A stretch of 64,000 bases of DNA from Strigamia acuminata (Eukaryota; Arthropoda; Chilopoda; Geophilomorpha; Linotaeniidae). The notes below the pieces were generated by a model that was given only the letters and a program-made list of their open reading frames with translations, did not search any database and was not told the origin of the DNA. How positions within the stretch are numbered: the stretch's first letter is position 1; each line of letters starts with the position of its first letter. Below are positions 53,121 to 64,000 of the stretch, in pieces. The position numbers were made by a program, and so were the translations under genes. The stretch lies in contig OX442314.1 in assembly GCA_949358305.1 (NCBI GenBank), forward strand, positions 59,467,369-59,531,368. Direction: 5' to 3'.

Positions 53121-55020
53121 TGTGACGGTGACGACCACAACTCCTATCGCATGATAGTACCGGGTATAAGTCGCGTGAATTAGTGAATAGTAACGAGATA
53201 AATAAATACAACAGAGTTATCAAAACAAGACATTTATTGTTATCAAACAATATAAACAAATCTAAAGTTATACAAATGACTAATGCCGACATTTGGCAAG
53301 TTAAATACAAGTTAAACTATACATGAAATTGGCTGTAAAACAGCCCTGAAATAATATGATTACGGTTATTGGTGATCCGGGGTTCGGGAACGGCAAAACG
53401 CCCGCTCGACCGAGTTATAGATGTCGTCTGCGATAGCCGGGCTGGCTGTGTCCTCGCGGCTTCCGTCGGCGCTTCGTAATCGTGGAACTGCTTCGTTCGC
53501 GTTCCAGGTCCGTATCGTGTAATGGTCCGTGTAATGCTTCTTGGTTCGATCCGAGAGGTGCGGTTGACTCATGTGCACCGCCACAACTAGGGTTGGAAAT
53601 TGGTAATGAATAAATGAAGTCATTTATTCGCCAAGGTTCCGCTTGCGAATTATATTTAATTCGCGATGTTGTGAGTTTAATAAATTAACTCAATAAATTG
53701 TATTCAATTTATTGTTACGAATTTGATTCGTCATACAGTGAAATAAGTCTCGTGACTTACTTCGGTTGTTAACTTGTTGCCAAGTTTAAACAATTAAGGT
53801 GTATTTATCAACTACAAAATATAATAAAGGTTAAACATCGCAACACACAATTGCCGTCAAAGTTCGCCTTGCCGAGCAGAACAGTATCGCGCGTGCCCTA
53901 AATAACAGTGCGGTGAGAGACGGCACTGGTATTCAGGGGGATATAGCCCGCAGTTCTGCACAACAGAATTAATCACCCGAGATACTACTCATAAGTAGAC
54001 TGCTTTGGCACCATCACCGAAGAGATATAACTTTCCCAAACACATAGTGCTACTGGCGGTAACTGCATGTTTTGCATGCAGACTGCTTTGGCACCATCAA
54101 GTGATGGAGTCAATCTCTTTCAGTAACAGTGCTACTAACGGTTACTAAATACTTTGGTATCACACGTGATTCTATTGTCCGACCACGAGGATACTTATGC
54201 GAGAGGCTTTCTCCTCGGCAAGACCGTTTGACGGAAACATTAACAGTCCGAACTTCGCCTTCAGTTGACGGGGGTTGCATGGCTCAGCAGAGCCATGCTA
54301 TGCATGGACCGGTAGGCCCATGCCCTGAGTAAGAAACAGTTATTTGACATGCGGAACATACCAAATAACCAGAAATCAAGAACTACTTAACTTCCTGTTG
54401 TCAGGGAGTTTTATACTCGGTGGGATTAAGTTCCACCAATCTCGTATCGCAGGAAGTGGATACGGAGATGCAAACTTGGATTATGCTAATCCTTGACATG
54501 AAACAGGAAATGGATACCGGGGACCGGAAGTGGATACCCAGGACACATTCCCAAGTCACACATTAATCCTTTAATCCGCAAGGTCACATTTCCAAGAATG
54601 TGACCAATTCTTCTTCCAAACATTCAATGCAATAATATATCTTTATATTATTGTCCAATTAAATAATCTACGTGAATATATTAACTACTTATTTAATATA
54701 TATATCTTGTTATTCATTTAATTCCGTATTTCGAATTTACCGCTGATCTGCGATAGCGCCATCTAGTGGCGACATTGCGCATTGACAAATGCGGTTTTAG
54801 CAGACGATTCTCTGTAATTTCGGCCGTGATATTTCGATATCATGAAGATTGAATTGTTTATTCTTATCAAACGAACATATTTGTAATTAAAACACCATAA
54901 ATAACTTTATTTAGGAATTACATTGGTTCTACAACAAATACAGTAGAATTACCGTCAAAATGGCGCAACAGCGCCTTCTGGTGGAAAATCAGGCATTTAT
55001 AGCCCTATTAATTTGTCACA
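53121..55020 (-). repeat. LARD LTR, element 5' copy
   Basis: 1900 bp, beginning TGTGACGGTGACG on the plus strand and ending TTGTCACA. Equal length and matching internal landmarks with the other copy. Short ORFs (85 and 67 codons) repeat exactly in both LTRs and are not considered genes. Confidence 0.93.
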
Positions 55021-55330
55021 GTTTAGTCGTGGATTTTTCCATAACTAATCTCCCAACTCTTGTTTACAAAATAGTTCCAGAAAAATGAAAAGGAATTAAA
55101 ATTAAAAAAGTTATTCAACAAAGAAAAGCTAGAAGGACTAACACAGCGTCAGAGAAGCTTATTAGCAAATCACCACAAAGATTTAAAAAAATTGATTGCA
55201 GCGATTTTAAACTTATAATTTTATAATTTTGTAAATATATATGGAATTCCATAAAGTCGTTCTACAGAATTAAAACCAAAAAAACCTCTGGAGGTAAAAA
55301 AGCAAGGTAACTATTTCATGATTAATGTAT

Positions 55331-55486
55331 TTACTCAAGGACATACGCGCAAATTCAATGTAAATAGTTACAGGTGTCTGAGATAAACACCTTGCGTTGA
55401 TATTTTTTGATATTTCTGCTTCCCAAGTGTTTATCTCAGACACCTTTAACTATTTCTATTGAATTTGCGCGTAAGTCCTTGAGTAA
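55331..55486. mobile_element. 60-bp-arm hairpin element
   Basis: TTACTCAAGGACATACGCGC and following (55331-55390) pairs with 55427-55486 with few mismatches around a 36-bp loop. Copy 1 of the duplication has the loop and part of one arm (GTGTTTATCTCA near 12225) but lacks the other arm, so either the element was partly deleted there or the arm was gained here. Confidence 0.6.
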
Positions 55487-57107
55487 GTACATGGTAACAA
55501 TATTATAAGTGATAAAAACTAATATAAATGAAATTAAATTTGAGATAAGAAGTTAGTTTGACGCCGATCAATGAGATGTACATCAGAAAAGAAAGAGAAA
55601 TATTTCTTGTTTTATTCATTATATTTTGTGGCATCCTTCAAATCGGTAATTATAAAGTATTCACTTCAAATAATGAAATTATGGTAATGATTTTCAAGCT
55701 GTTAGTTAATAAGTAATATCCATTTTCCTGAATTGTACGTAAAACAGATAAAATGATATGGCATTTACTAGTATAGTTAATAAATACTGCTAATGTAAAA
55801 CTTGTAATCATATGAAATGTTCGTCGCGATACGTTTTTTGATGTTTACTGTATCGAAATGAGGTCCAAAAATTCTGAAACCGAGCTCATTTTGAAGAGCG
55901 GACAATTCCACACGAGCCTGTATTTTTTATATTGCGATTTGGTCGTGAAAAAGTACCGATTCGGGCGATTTTAGTGGGCGATCGAATAGGAAAGTTATGC
56001 AAAATTTGGATTCGACCAAGAAAAAATCCAATATTTTGAAAAAAGGACCGATTAGAATGTTTAAACAAACTTTCCTGTGTAGATTATGGCGCTGAAAACG
56101 ATGGAAGTAATAACTTTTCGATCAGATTAACGGTTAATTTTTTATTAGCAAAAATCGATCTTATTTGTGTGATTTTATTTTGGTGTTTAATTTAGGGACA
56201 GACGGACAGATATATTTCTATACAGTAAAGTGTAGAAGTGGTTTAGAAGTCTAATATGTAATGCTTCCCTGCATTACACATATTTAATTGTTTTATTGTA
56301 GAATTGGCTCAGGCCAGGCCAGTGTGTTACCACTAGTAACAAACTTTATAGCGCTACTAATCAATGTCCAATTCAATGTCCAATTTATTTATTTTAGTGA
56401 AAATAAACTTTATTTACAAAATTACAAAAATAGCACCGCTATGACTTTTGCGACTAACAAAATAACCCAGTTGCGATGGCAACACGCACGAGCAACAATT
56501 GAAGACAAAAATGGTAAAACTTAACTTGATTTAATTGTAGAAATTTTAGTACAAAGAAATGCATGGTAACCCATGTTCATACATAAAAAAAGATGGTGGA
56601 AGACCCAAAAAACGGGGCCAACTTCCGGTCATCAAAGACCGGTCACCAAATTTACATACCAGAGGGCTCTTGTAACAACCCTCGATAAGAACAATAATAT
56701 TCAATGATAAAACACTTAAAATCAATTCAAAACACTGTAAAAACATATCATCATTCAATAAATTCAGAAAACAAATAAATTTGACTAATTTTAAAACTAA
56801 CATAAGAAATGAAAATTAACACTTTGACAATAATATTAAATCGGTAGATTCTACAATGACAAAACATATGTCCACATGCTGTCACACTGCTTCAGCTCCA
56901 AATGAGCAGTTCGTTTGACTGCCACTGGCAGCTGAAGCAGTCTACTTTTCCTGGAAGCAGCAGAAACTGAACTTAAAGCAAATACAGGATATTAAAAATT
57001 CAAAAAAAATTATAATTTCAAAAGTGTTAATATTGGAAATCATAAATTTTCTTAATAATCCAATGTTATAACGATATTATCAGTACTTGTTCAATGTATC
57101 TATTCTA

Positions 57108-57329
57108 TACTCTTGCTCGACTCAAGAGTATACCCTTCTCCCATTGGCCGAGCCGTATCACTGGTGTAGTGATTCAAAAATGTAGTAATAATCATAATAA
57201 AAATAAGAACTACTTCTCCTAGTGGTAGTAATACCATAGATTCTTTACTCTATGGGAAAAAGAATGGAGTTAGGAGTAATGCGGCTCGGCCAATGGGAGA
57301 AGGGTATACTCTTGAGTCGAACAAGAGTA
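57108..57329. mobile_element. Tc1/mariner-type MITE with TA duplication
   Basis: 222 bp with inverted ends of about 50 bp (TACTCTTGCTCGACTCAAGAG and complement; CCCATTGGCCGAGCCG and complement), flanked by TA on both sides. The duplicate locus at about 13645 has the uninterrupted TCTATTCTATTTATTTG, an empty site. No coding capacity. Confidence 0.88.
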
Positions 57330-57562
57330 TATGTATTTGAATTATATTAAGATTATATTGTATTATACGTTTTATGGCCAATGATATTAGTTTTGTATAT
57401 CTTAGAATAACTGTTTTTAGCAGTTATTTTAATTTTTTAGTTTACTTTTTAATAAATGGGCTTTGGGAGCTCATGTGAACTCCAGAAGCTGCACTGGCGA
57501 GATCATTAGATGTGTTCTTTTCTTTTGTTGCAACTGCACACTTTTTGATTGTTTTGCTCTAG

Positions 57563-60244
57563 GCCTCTGCCGACCCACCACATGCGGCGCCAACGGCAAG
57601 TTTTCCAACAGTAGCGGCGCAGCCGTTTGCACTTGTAATGCAGGTTATTTTGGAAAAACATGTCAAGGTAAGAGGTGTGATTTGTATGCACATCAGCAGT
57701 GTCATGTTTCTTTAATCAACAGATGAATGTAACATCTTCTGTGACGTCAACAAAAACCTGAAATGCGTGAAAGACCTACTAGCACGGCCAGAAGAGAATA
57801 AAGCCGACTGCGAATGCAGTGATCCAACGTTTGAGCCAATAAATCTCTGGGACAACACCCAAGGATGTCAAAATCCAACTGGTAAGTTTGGCAATTGGCA
57901 TACATGCGCATTGGGCATTGGGTCAATAGCTGAATTCCTTTACACATTCTTACATTGTTTTCTTCTAGGTTTCTGCCAAATGTCCACATGTGGGAGCAAA
58001 GGCTCGTGTTCCGACACTAGCGACAAAGCGGTTTGCACCTGTGAAACCGGATACTTTGGCAAAACTTGTCAAGGTAAAGAAAAGTATATTGTTAGCATAT
58101 GGGCAGTGTCATGTTTCTTTAATCAACAGATGAATGTAACATCTTCTGTAACGTCAACAAAAACCTGAAATGCGTGAAACACCCAACGGCGCCACCAGAA
58201 GACAATGTCGCCGCCTGCGAATGCAGTGACCCATCGTTCAAGCCATTAAATCCCACAGACATGACCCAAGGATGTCAAAAGCCAGCAGGTGAGTTTGCCA
58301 TACTGAATTCCTTAACATATGCATATTCTAACTTTGTTTTCCTCCAGCTCCCTGCCAAACCTCCCCATGTGGGAGCAAAGGCACGTGTTCCGACACTAGC
58401 GACAAAGCGGTTTGCACCTGTGAAACCGGATACTTTGGCAAAACTTGTCAAGGTAAAGAGAAGGATACCATTAGCACATCAGCAGTGTCATGTTTCTTTA
58501 ATTAACAGATGAATGTAACATCTTCTGTGACGTCAACAAAAACCTGAAATGCGTGATAGACCCAATGGCGTCAGCAGAAGACAATGTCGCTGCCTGCAAA
58601 TGCAGTGACCCATCGTTCAAGCCATTAAATCCCACAGACATGACCCAAGGATGTCAAAAGCCAGCAGGTGAGTTTGCCATACTGAATTCCTTAACATATG
58701 CATATTCTAACTTTGTTTTCCTCCAGCTCCCTGCCAAACCTCCCCATGTGGGAGCAAAGGCACGTGTTCCGACACTAGCGACAAAGCGGTTTGCACCTGT
58801 GAAACCGGATACTTTGGCAAAACTTGTCAAGGTAAAGAAAAGTATATTGTTAGCACATCGGCAGTGTCATGTTTCTTTAATCAACAGATGAATGTAACAT
58901 CTTTTGTGACGTCAACAAAAACCTGAAATGCGTGAAAGACCCACTAGCATGGCCGGAAGAGAATAAAGCCGACTGTGAATGCAGTAATCCAACGTTTGAG
59001 CCAATAAATCCCTGGGACATGACCCAAAGATGTCAAAATCCAACTGGTAAGTTTGGCAATTTGCATACATGCGCATTGGGCATTGGGTCAATTGCTGAAT
59101 TCCTTTACACATTTTTACATTGTTTTTCTTTAGGTCTCTGCCAAAGGTCCACATGTGGAAACAAAGGCACGTGTTCCGACACTAGCGGCAAAGCGGTTTG
59201 CATCTGTGAAACCAGATACTTTGGCAAAACTTGTCAAGGTAAAGAAAAGTATATTGTTAGCACATCGGCAGTGTCATGTTTCTTTAATCAACAGATGAAT
59301 GTAACATCTTCTGTGATGTCAACAAAAACCTGAAATGCGTGAAACATTCAACCGCGCCAGCAGAAGACAATGTTGCTGCCTGCGAATGTAGTGACCCATC
59401 GTTCAAGCCATTAAACCCCACGGACATGACCCAAGGATGTCAAAAGCCAGCAGGTTAGTTTTTCATAGTGAATTCCTTAACATATGCATATTCTAACTTT
59501 GTTTTCCTCCAGGTCCCTGCCAAACCTCCCCATGTGGGAGCAAAGGCACGTGTTCCGACACTAGCGGCAAAGCGGTTTGCACCTGTGAAACCGGATACTT
59601 TGGCAAAAGTTGTCAAGGTAAAGAGAAGGATACCATTAGCCCATCAGCAGTGTCATGTTTCTTTAATTAACAGATGAATGTAACATCTTCTGTGACGTCA
59701 ACAAAAACCTGAAATGCGTGAAAGACCCACTAGCATGGCCGGAAGAGAATAAAGCCGACTGTGAATGCAGTGATCCAACGTTTGAGCCAATAAATCCGTG
59801 GGACATGACCCAAGGATGTCAAAATCCGACTGGTAAGTTTGGCAATTGGCATACATGCGCATTGGGCATCGGGTCAATTGCTGAATTCCTTTACATATTT
59901 TTACATTGTTTTTCTCTAGGTCTCTGCCAAAGGTCCACATGTGGAAACAAAGGCACGTGTTCCGACACTAGCGGCAAAGCGGTTTGCACCTGTGAAACCG
60001 GATACTTTGGCAAAACTTGTCAAGGTAAAGAAAAGGATACTATTAGCCCATCAGCAGTGTCATGTTTCTTTAATTAACAGATGAATGTAACATCTTCTGT
60101 GACGTCAACAAAAACCTGAAATGCGTGAAAGACCTATTAGCACGGCCAGAAGAGAATAAAGCCGACTGTGAATGCAGTGATCCAACGTTTGAGCCAATAA
60201 ATCCCTGGGACAATACCCAAGGATGTCAAAATCCAACTGATTAG
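57563..60244 (+). CDS. EGF-like protein, seven tandem two-exon modules (5' end not found)
   Basis: Fourteen exons alternate 105 and ~159 nt, every intron short, GT-AG and phase 1. Type A exons: 57563-57667, 57969-58073, 58348-58452, 58727-58831, 59134-59238, 59513-59617, 59920-60024. Type B: 57723-57881, 58130-58288, 58509-58667, 58888-59046, 59295-59453, 59674-59832, 60081-60244. A encodes a six-cysteine EGF-like domain (VCTCETGYFGKTCQ). B encodes a six-cysteine partner (DECNIFCDVNKNLKC...CECSDP...GCQ). B exons come in two subtypes ordered 1,2,2,1,2,1,1. In the last one the donor reads ATTAG instead of GTAAG and the frame ends at TAG 60242-60244. Probably a secreted or surface protein; no signal-peptide exon was located upstream. 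Confidence 0.82.
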
Positions 60245-60699
60245 TTTGGCAATTGGCACCTGGGAAGCCGGATACTTTGCACTGAACCTGACCGTTGATA
60301 CTAAAATTAAAATTAATACTTATATCAAGATCACGGTGGGTTGCCACATCGGGACTCAAATTCAATGAAATACTAACTAAAATGCTTTAACTCAGTAAAT
60401 GTTTAGCTAATCCAAAATGGGAAAAATTCAATGAATACAAATTGTATTTTCTAAGAACACAATAATTTATTCTTAAGTTAAAATCAATAAATGAAAACTT
60501 ACATGGAAATGTTAGACATATTTAAAATGCATGAAAGATTTTATTTTATTTTATTTTTATTTTATTTTTATTTGACGAGGAATATTTTCTACCGGGAATT
60601 CTGATAAAAAATATTTATATAATAGTCATTTTTAAAAATCAAATTGAAATGCATTAATGCACCAATAAAAACAAAAACTAAACCGTTTTAAATTAAGAA

Positions 60700-61890
60700 T
60701 ATTGGAATACACACACAAACAGCACTTGAATTGTCGTCTCTCTTGTGGGTTAATAAATGTTTATTTAAATTCTCACTTGGAGTTGAAGAGAAGGTACACA
60801 AATGGCAATTATATGGTTTTTCTCTGGTATGAATTTTTAGATGAATTTTTAAATGAATTTTTAACCTCCTATTTCGATTGCAAGATAAAACACAAGATTT
60901 TTTTGTTCGGAAATGAAACGAAAAAAATATACAAACACAGCAAGTAGTGTGTTATGATTTGTGGATGAAAGAAATTGAAACAAAATTTTTGAGTTGAAAA
61001 TAAAAACAAAATGTCATTTGAAATAAAATTAGAATTACAGATTTATGAAGTTAATGAACAACGAGATTTTTACTTGGTAGGCTTTGTTTAATGTTTTTTA
61101 AAATTATCATTTTCACTACAGGAATAATCACACAAATAGCACTTGAATGGTTTTTCTCCAGTATGGATTCTCATGTGGACAATCATGCATTGTGTGACCA
61201 ACTGGCAGCCACCGCCGCCAGTCGGCACTGGCAACATCAACAAGAGGATCCTCAGCAGCTCCTACGACGTATCGTCAGAGCTGCGTCCTGATTGCAGCCA
61301 ATCAGGACAGAGGATTACACAAGGTCTCCTCGTGGCTTGACCGCCATCTTAGAGACAGTTCGATCTCCAGTCCGTGCTGACTGGTTGTGACAGCTCTACG
61401 ATGAAGGAGACGATGGCGACCTGCGTCGCAACACGAGGCGTGATCGTTCTCAAGTCCGACATGACTTGAAGCGACTCGTTGGCCGTGCTGCGAGGCACGG
61501 CAAGGCAAAGGCAATCCGACCACGCTGCCCATGTGGTCCTCGACCATCTGGTCAGCGGTTGGACTGGGCTGGGTTGCTGCAAGGCAACCCAGCGACCTAG
61601 GCGATAACACAGTGAACGCGCAACCCCTAGACAACCACAATAAAGATATTCAATCCAAACTGTGCGTTTCTTGTGTTGTTCCTTATCGTGAATGGTGTCC
61701 AAACGCCCCATGGTCCTCCCCTGGCCATGAGGCGACCGACCGCCACTCACAATTGTTTAAGTCGAAAAGAAAGTGAACATGTTTGACATTAGAAAGGTTT
61801 TTCACAGTGTGTTTGAGCATGTTGCTTCAACTCCGAATAATATGAACACAAATAGTCGCATAAATTGCAACTGTAATCCTTGTAAAAAAC
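60700..61890 (-). pseudogene. C2H2 zinc-finger pseudogene, split by a solo LTR
   Basis: Minus-strand pieces match the array at 10.0-10.6 kb. 61756-61890 holds the first finger (CNLCDYLCSYYSELKQH) and most of the second, with a stop codon directly after EKPF. 61087-61192 continues [23 protein letters not shown] and ends in a stop. 60700-60930 holds a more diverged finger (YNCHLCTFSSTPSENLNKHLLTH). The 559-bp solo LTR at 61193-61751 interrupts finger two. Several stops and lost residues show that it is not functional. Confidence 0.8.
61193..61751 (+). mobile_element. Solo LTR with 4-bp target duplication
   Basis: TGTGACCAACTGG...CGCCACTCACA, 559 bp, flanked by ATTG (61189-61192 and 61752-61755). 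It contains AATAAAGATATTC near 61640 as a polyadenylation region. A second, 5'-truncated copy lies at 36580-37168. The surrounding zinc-finger homology resumes directly on the other side. Confidence 0.88.
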
Positions 61891-61894
61891 AAGG

Positions 61895-63815
61895 ATTCTT
61901 CATTTTAAATAGAAGAATAATGAAATTTATAGCTAGGTCGGCACTCACTTTTTGCTGGCAGAAGTCGCTCATCACACGAAAAATGGATGCACTCTCTACC
62001 TACAAGAAATTGAATGTTCCGTACACATTTGGACAGTCTTCAAAAACTAACAGATCATAAAACAATGAAAAGTAAATCTCCATGTCCTAATTTTTTTAGT
62101 GGCATGTCTTAGAATTCAAATAAGAGTACCAATTCTCCTATTGTCTCAACTGTAAAAACGCGCGAAACATGAGCGGATCAGGGAATTGTGGGTAGTCAAG
62201 AATGACTAAACAGATAGAGCCATCTCTTGAGCATTAATCATGTCAAGAGAACGATACTGTTGGATAATCAACAGCACACGCTCATTAGATGCGATAATAT
62301 TGGTTACAAATCTGAATAAGGCCCCACTCAATGTCTCCTGCGCTCCTCAACTCCTCTCGCCCACTTGTCGCATCCTACTTCATATAGGTTTAAATACTAC
62401 TCAGTTAGCTAACTTGGTTTACTTTACCTGTGATCGTTTTAATTATACCCAAATAAATATGCAAAGTATGTAAATGAACAAGTAATGTATTCAGGTGGCT
62501 AATGCCTTACAATACAATGAATATTATTATCTCTAGAGTCGACTTGGTCAGAGTCGAACAAAGGATTTCTCAAGATGGCGTCCTCAGTTCCGCGTGGTCG
62601 CTGGAACAATGATGTTGTCTCGAGTTGTCGTTAATTCGTCACGGATTCGTCGTCACGGACGCAGTGGAATGCTCAAAGAGTCTTCTAACCGTGTCTGTTG
62701 TCTAGGGGTTATGTTTAGCGTCGCAGAGGCCTCGTTACCGAACTAGGGGTTCAGTACAAAGCGCTCGGACACTGGTTTGGCGGAATAATCGTTGGGGCGA
62801 TTATTCAGTGTAATTTCTCAAGGGCTATTCTCTTGCTTTCGCCGGAATAGCTCTCAAGTAAAATCGTGAAAGTTACAATTGCACTCTACTCAGCGGTCCT
62901 CTATCAATCCTAACTTATATTTGAAGTTGGCCTGACGGTGAAGTATTTGCTGTGTTCTTGGTGTTGTTTGTCTAAGTTCTGCCTTTTAGGCGGGAAACTC
63001 AGCCTTTTATGCAGTGGGGTGAGGAGCCGAGGGCAGCCAATGGGGGCTGACCACCAGCCGCCTCACTCCTCTCAGGCACACACCTGCTCAGGTGAGGCAG
63101 AGCCAACGCGAGGGGAACAACTCGTCTATCATAGTGACTCAGAGGGAAAATATCCGCTTCGGAAGAACATTTATCCAACTGGGTCTCCACACACTGCACC
63201 ATAAATCTCAACCTCGTCTTTTTCTCTCCAAACTCGCTTGAAACAGGACGCTTTCTGCACCACCATCTGCTGTCCTCTTGCAGCTGTTATCTGCGTCCGC
63301 GCTACGTCGGACACCACCAACGGTCTTGGATCAAACAAGGTGCAGAATTTATTAATCCGAGCTAGCTTCACTAAAACTATCGCCAATCTTTAAATCATGG
63401 CTCCTCACATTTCGACGTTTATAGGCATAAATCTTCATCTTATTCTTTGCCATAAGGTTTTTTTTCAACGGCAAGTCCTCCGCCTCTTTCCATATTGTTA
63501 CGCGGTTGAGCCACGCCGTAAGCCGGCTGCCTCCTCCGCGCTTCCATAAATTGTCAGTACCACCAAAGTTCATTAGAGTTCGCTTATTGCAATGACATAA
63601 TGGCTTATTCTACTATTATGTGACCCCCTATTTATAATTTTAAAAACACCTAAAATAATTATTTTCACACACATTGAGTTTTCCCCCAAATCATTGAATC
63701 TACTCCCCAATTTCAGTTAGTTTTCCTGGTAACGTTTTTAAGACGTTTTTGCAGTTTTCTGCACGTTTTTACGCCGTTTTCGACCGTTTAAGCACGTTTA
63801 AACGACGTTACATCA
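61895..63815. other. Intergenic, no gene recognised
   Basis: Several stretches of balanced GC (62530-62900, 63000-63560) differ from the AT-rich surroundings and may be fragments of LTRs, but no partner copy exists in the window. ORFs up to 95 codons have no recognisable features. Confidence 0.4.
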
Positions 63816-63818
63816 GTT

Positions 63819-64000
63819 GAACTATGTTTCGACGAGTTCAACCTAATCTCGGTCAAAGTGCTCTCCGTAGTAGCAGTGCAAGTAAAATGCGTCTCAGATG
63901 CAATCCGCGACAAAAAGAATTCCTTCAATTTCCCCATCGCCATGAACTCCGGCCATGCCGGCCGAGCCGAACTTCCCGAAAATCTCAAAGCTCTCTTCAG
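63819..64000 (+). pseudogene. Dynein heavy-chain AAA1 fragment
   Basis: The open frame reads CFDEFN at 63825-63842 (the Walker B region of AAA1), then [10 protein letters not shown] and finally [19 protein letters not shown] running into the window edge. These are hallmark segments of axonemal or cytoplasmic dynein heavy chains in the right order. Around 12 or more residues that normally lie between the SVVA helix and the MNPGYAGR segment are missing, and the conserved P of MNPG is S, so I judge it a degenerate or retro-copied fragment rather than a functional exon. It is the best host-gene match in the window. Confidence 0.7.

Larger units (their letters stand above)
48393..55020 (-). mobile_element. 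LARD-like non-autonomous LTR retrotransposon
   Basis: Two 1900-bp LTRs (48393-50292 and 53121-55020, TGTGACGG...TTGTCACA) flank 2.8 kb with no reverse transcriptase, integrase or protease. Orientation is minus: read on that strand, the LTR at 53121 is followed after two bases by TGGAGGTCCCACCGAGAT, complementary to the 3' end of tRNA-Gln. AAGGGGGATT precedes the LTR at 50292 as a polypurine tract. GTTT follows the right end and GTT precedes the left end, consistent with a short target duplication. No LTR differences were noticed. Confidence 0.93.
48341..57880. repeat. Segmental duplication, copy 2 (interrupted)
   Basis: 48341-48392 and 55021 onward together match 11880-14740. The interval 48393-55020 is a later LTR-element insertion. 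Copy 2 also carries a TA-flanked MITE (57108-57329), extra hairpin arms at 55331-55486 and unique sequence at about 55.82-56.28 kb that does not align with copy 1. Confidence 0.85.

Noticed and set aside
61143-61340. ORFs starting in the zinc-finger fragment and running into the LTR
   Set aside because: They are antisense to the fingers and cross an insertion junction.

Overview
This is a eukaryotic, metazoan window, most likely from an invertebrate and plausibly an arthropod or crustacean. I cannot name the species. The evidence is spliced genes with phase-1 introns and GT-AG junctions, C2H2 zinc-finger arrays with TGEKP linkers, a dynein heavy-chain fragment at the right edge, and a dense, nested load of animal-type transposable elements in an AT-rich background. 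There are no operons, Shine-Dalgarno-led genes or CRISPR arrays.

Layout, left to right. 1-3.3 kb: LTR fragments, a 21-bp minisatellite and a small inverted-repeat element. 3.3-9.2 kb: a decaying BEL/Pao retrotransposon with two LTRs and Gag-protease, RT-RNase H and integrase in three overlapping frames. 9.2-10.0 kb: a near-palindromic hAT-type element with an 8-bp target duplication. 10.0-10.6 kb: a C2H2 zinc-finger gene with a decayed end. 11.9-14.8 kb: the first copy of a segmental duplication carrying a short EGF-like exon array. 15-19.5 kb: a GC-rich block, a stop-interrupted Ulp1-like protease, LTR fragments and a RING-finger remnant.

19,505-34,752 is the centrepiece: a complete-ended Polinton/Maverick (adintovirus-like) element. 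Its ends are a perfect 95-bp inverted repeat flanked by the same 6-bp duplication (AATCAG). It carries protein-primed family B DNA polymerase, a coiled-coil fibre-like protein, a pX-like/adenain-like protease fusion, a double-jelly-roll-type major capsid protein, a DUF8207-like protein, an A32/FtsK-type packaging ATPase, a zinc-ribbon/PLA2-like protein and a 38-codon integrase remnant. A piece of a Gypsy-type LTR retrotransposon (LTR, gag, protease) is nested in it. Polymerase and PLA2 reading frames are broken, so this copy looks non-autonomous although its termini are pristine. Together the genes would form a self-synthesising, virion-forming element: polymerase plus integrase for replication and insertion; capsid protein, protease and ATPase for particle assembly; PLA2-like and pX-like proteins for membrane passage.

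33.8-40.3 kb: a 32-bp satellite inside the Polinton end, unassigned ORFs, LTR fragments and gene remnants. 40,334-45,077: an apparently intact Ty1/copia element with identical 227-bp LTRs, a 5-bp target duplication, one 1321-codon gag-pol ORF and a Drosophila-copia-style primer site matching the 5' half of initiator tRNA-Met. 48,393-55,020: a large LTR element without pol (LARD-like), with 1900-bp LTRs, oriented on the minus strand with a tRNA-Gln-type primer site; it interrupts the second copy of the segmental duplication. 55.0-60.3 kb: the rest of that copy, two small inverted-repeat elements and a seven-unit tandem EGF-like exon array. 60.7-61.9 kb: a zinc-finger pseudogene split by a solo LTR. 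63.8-64.0 kb: a dynein heavy-chain AAA1 fragment running off the window.
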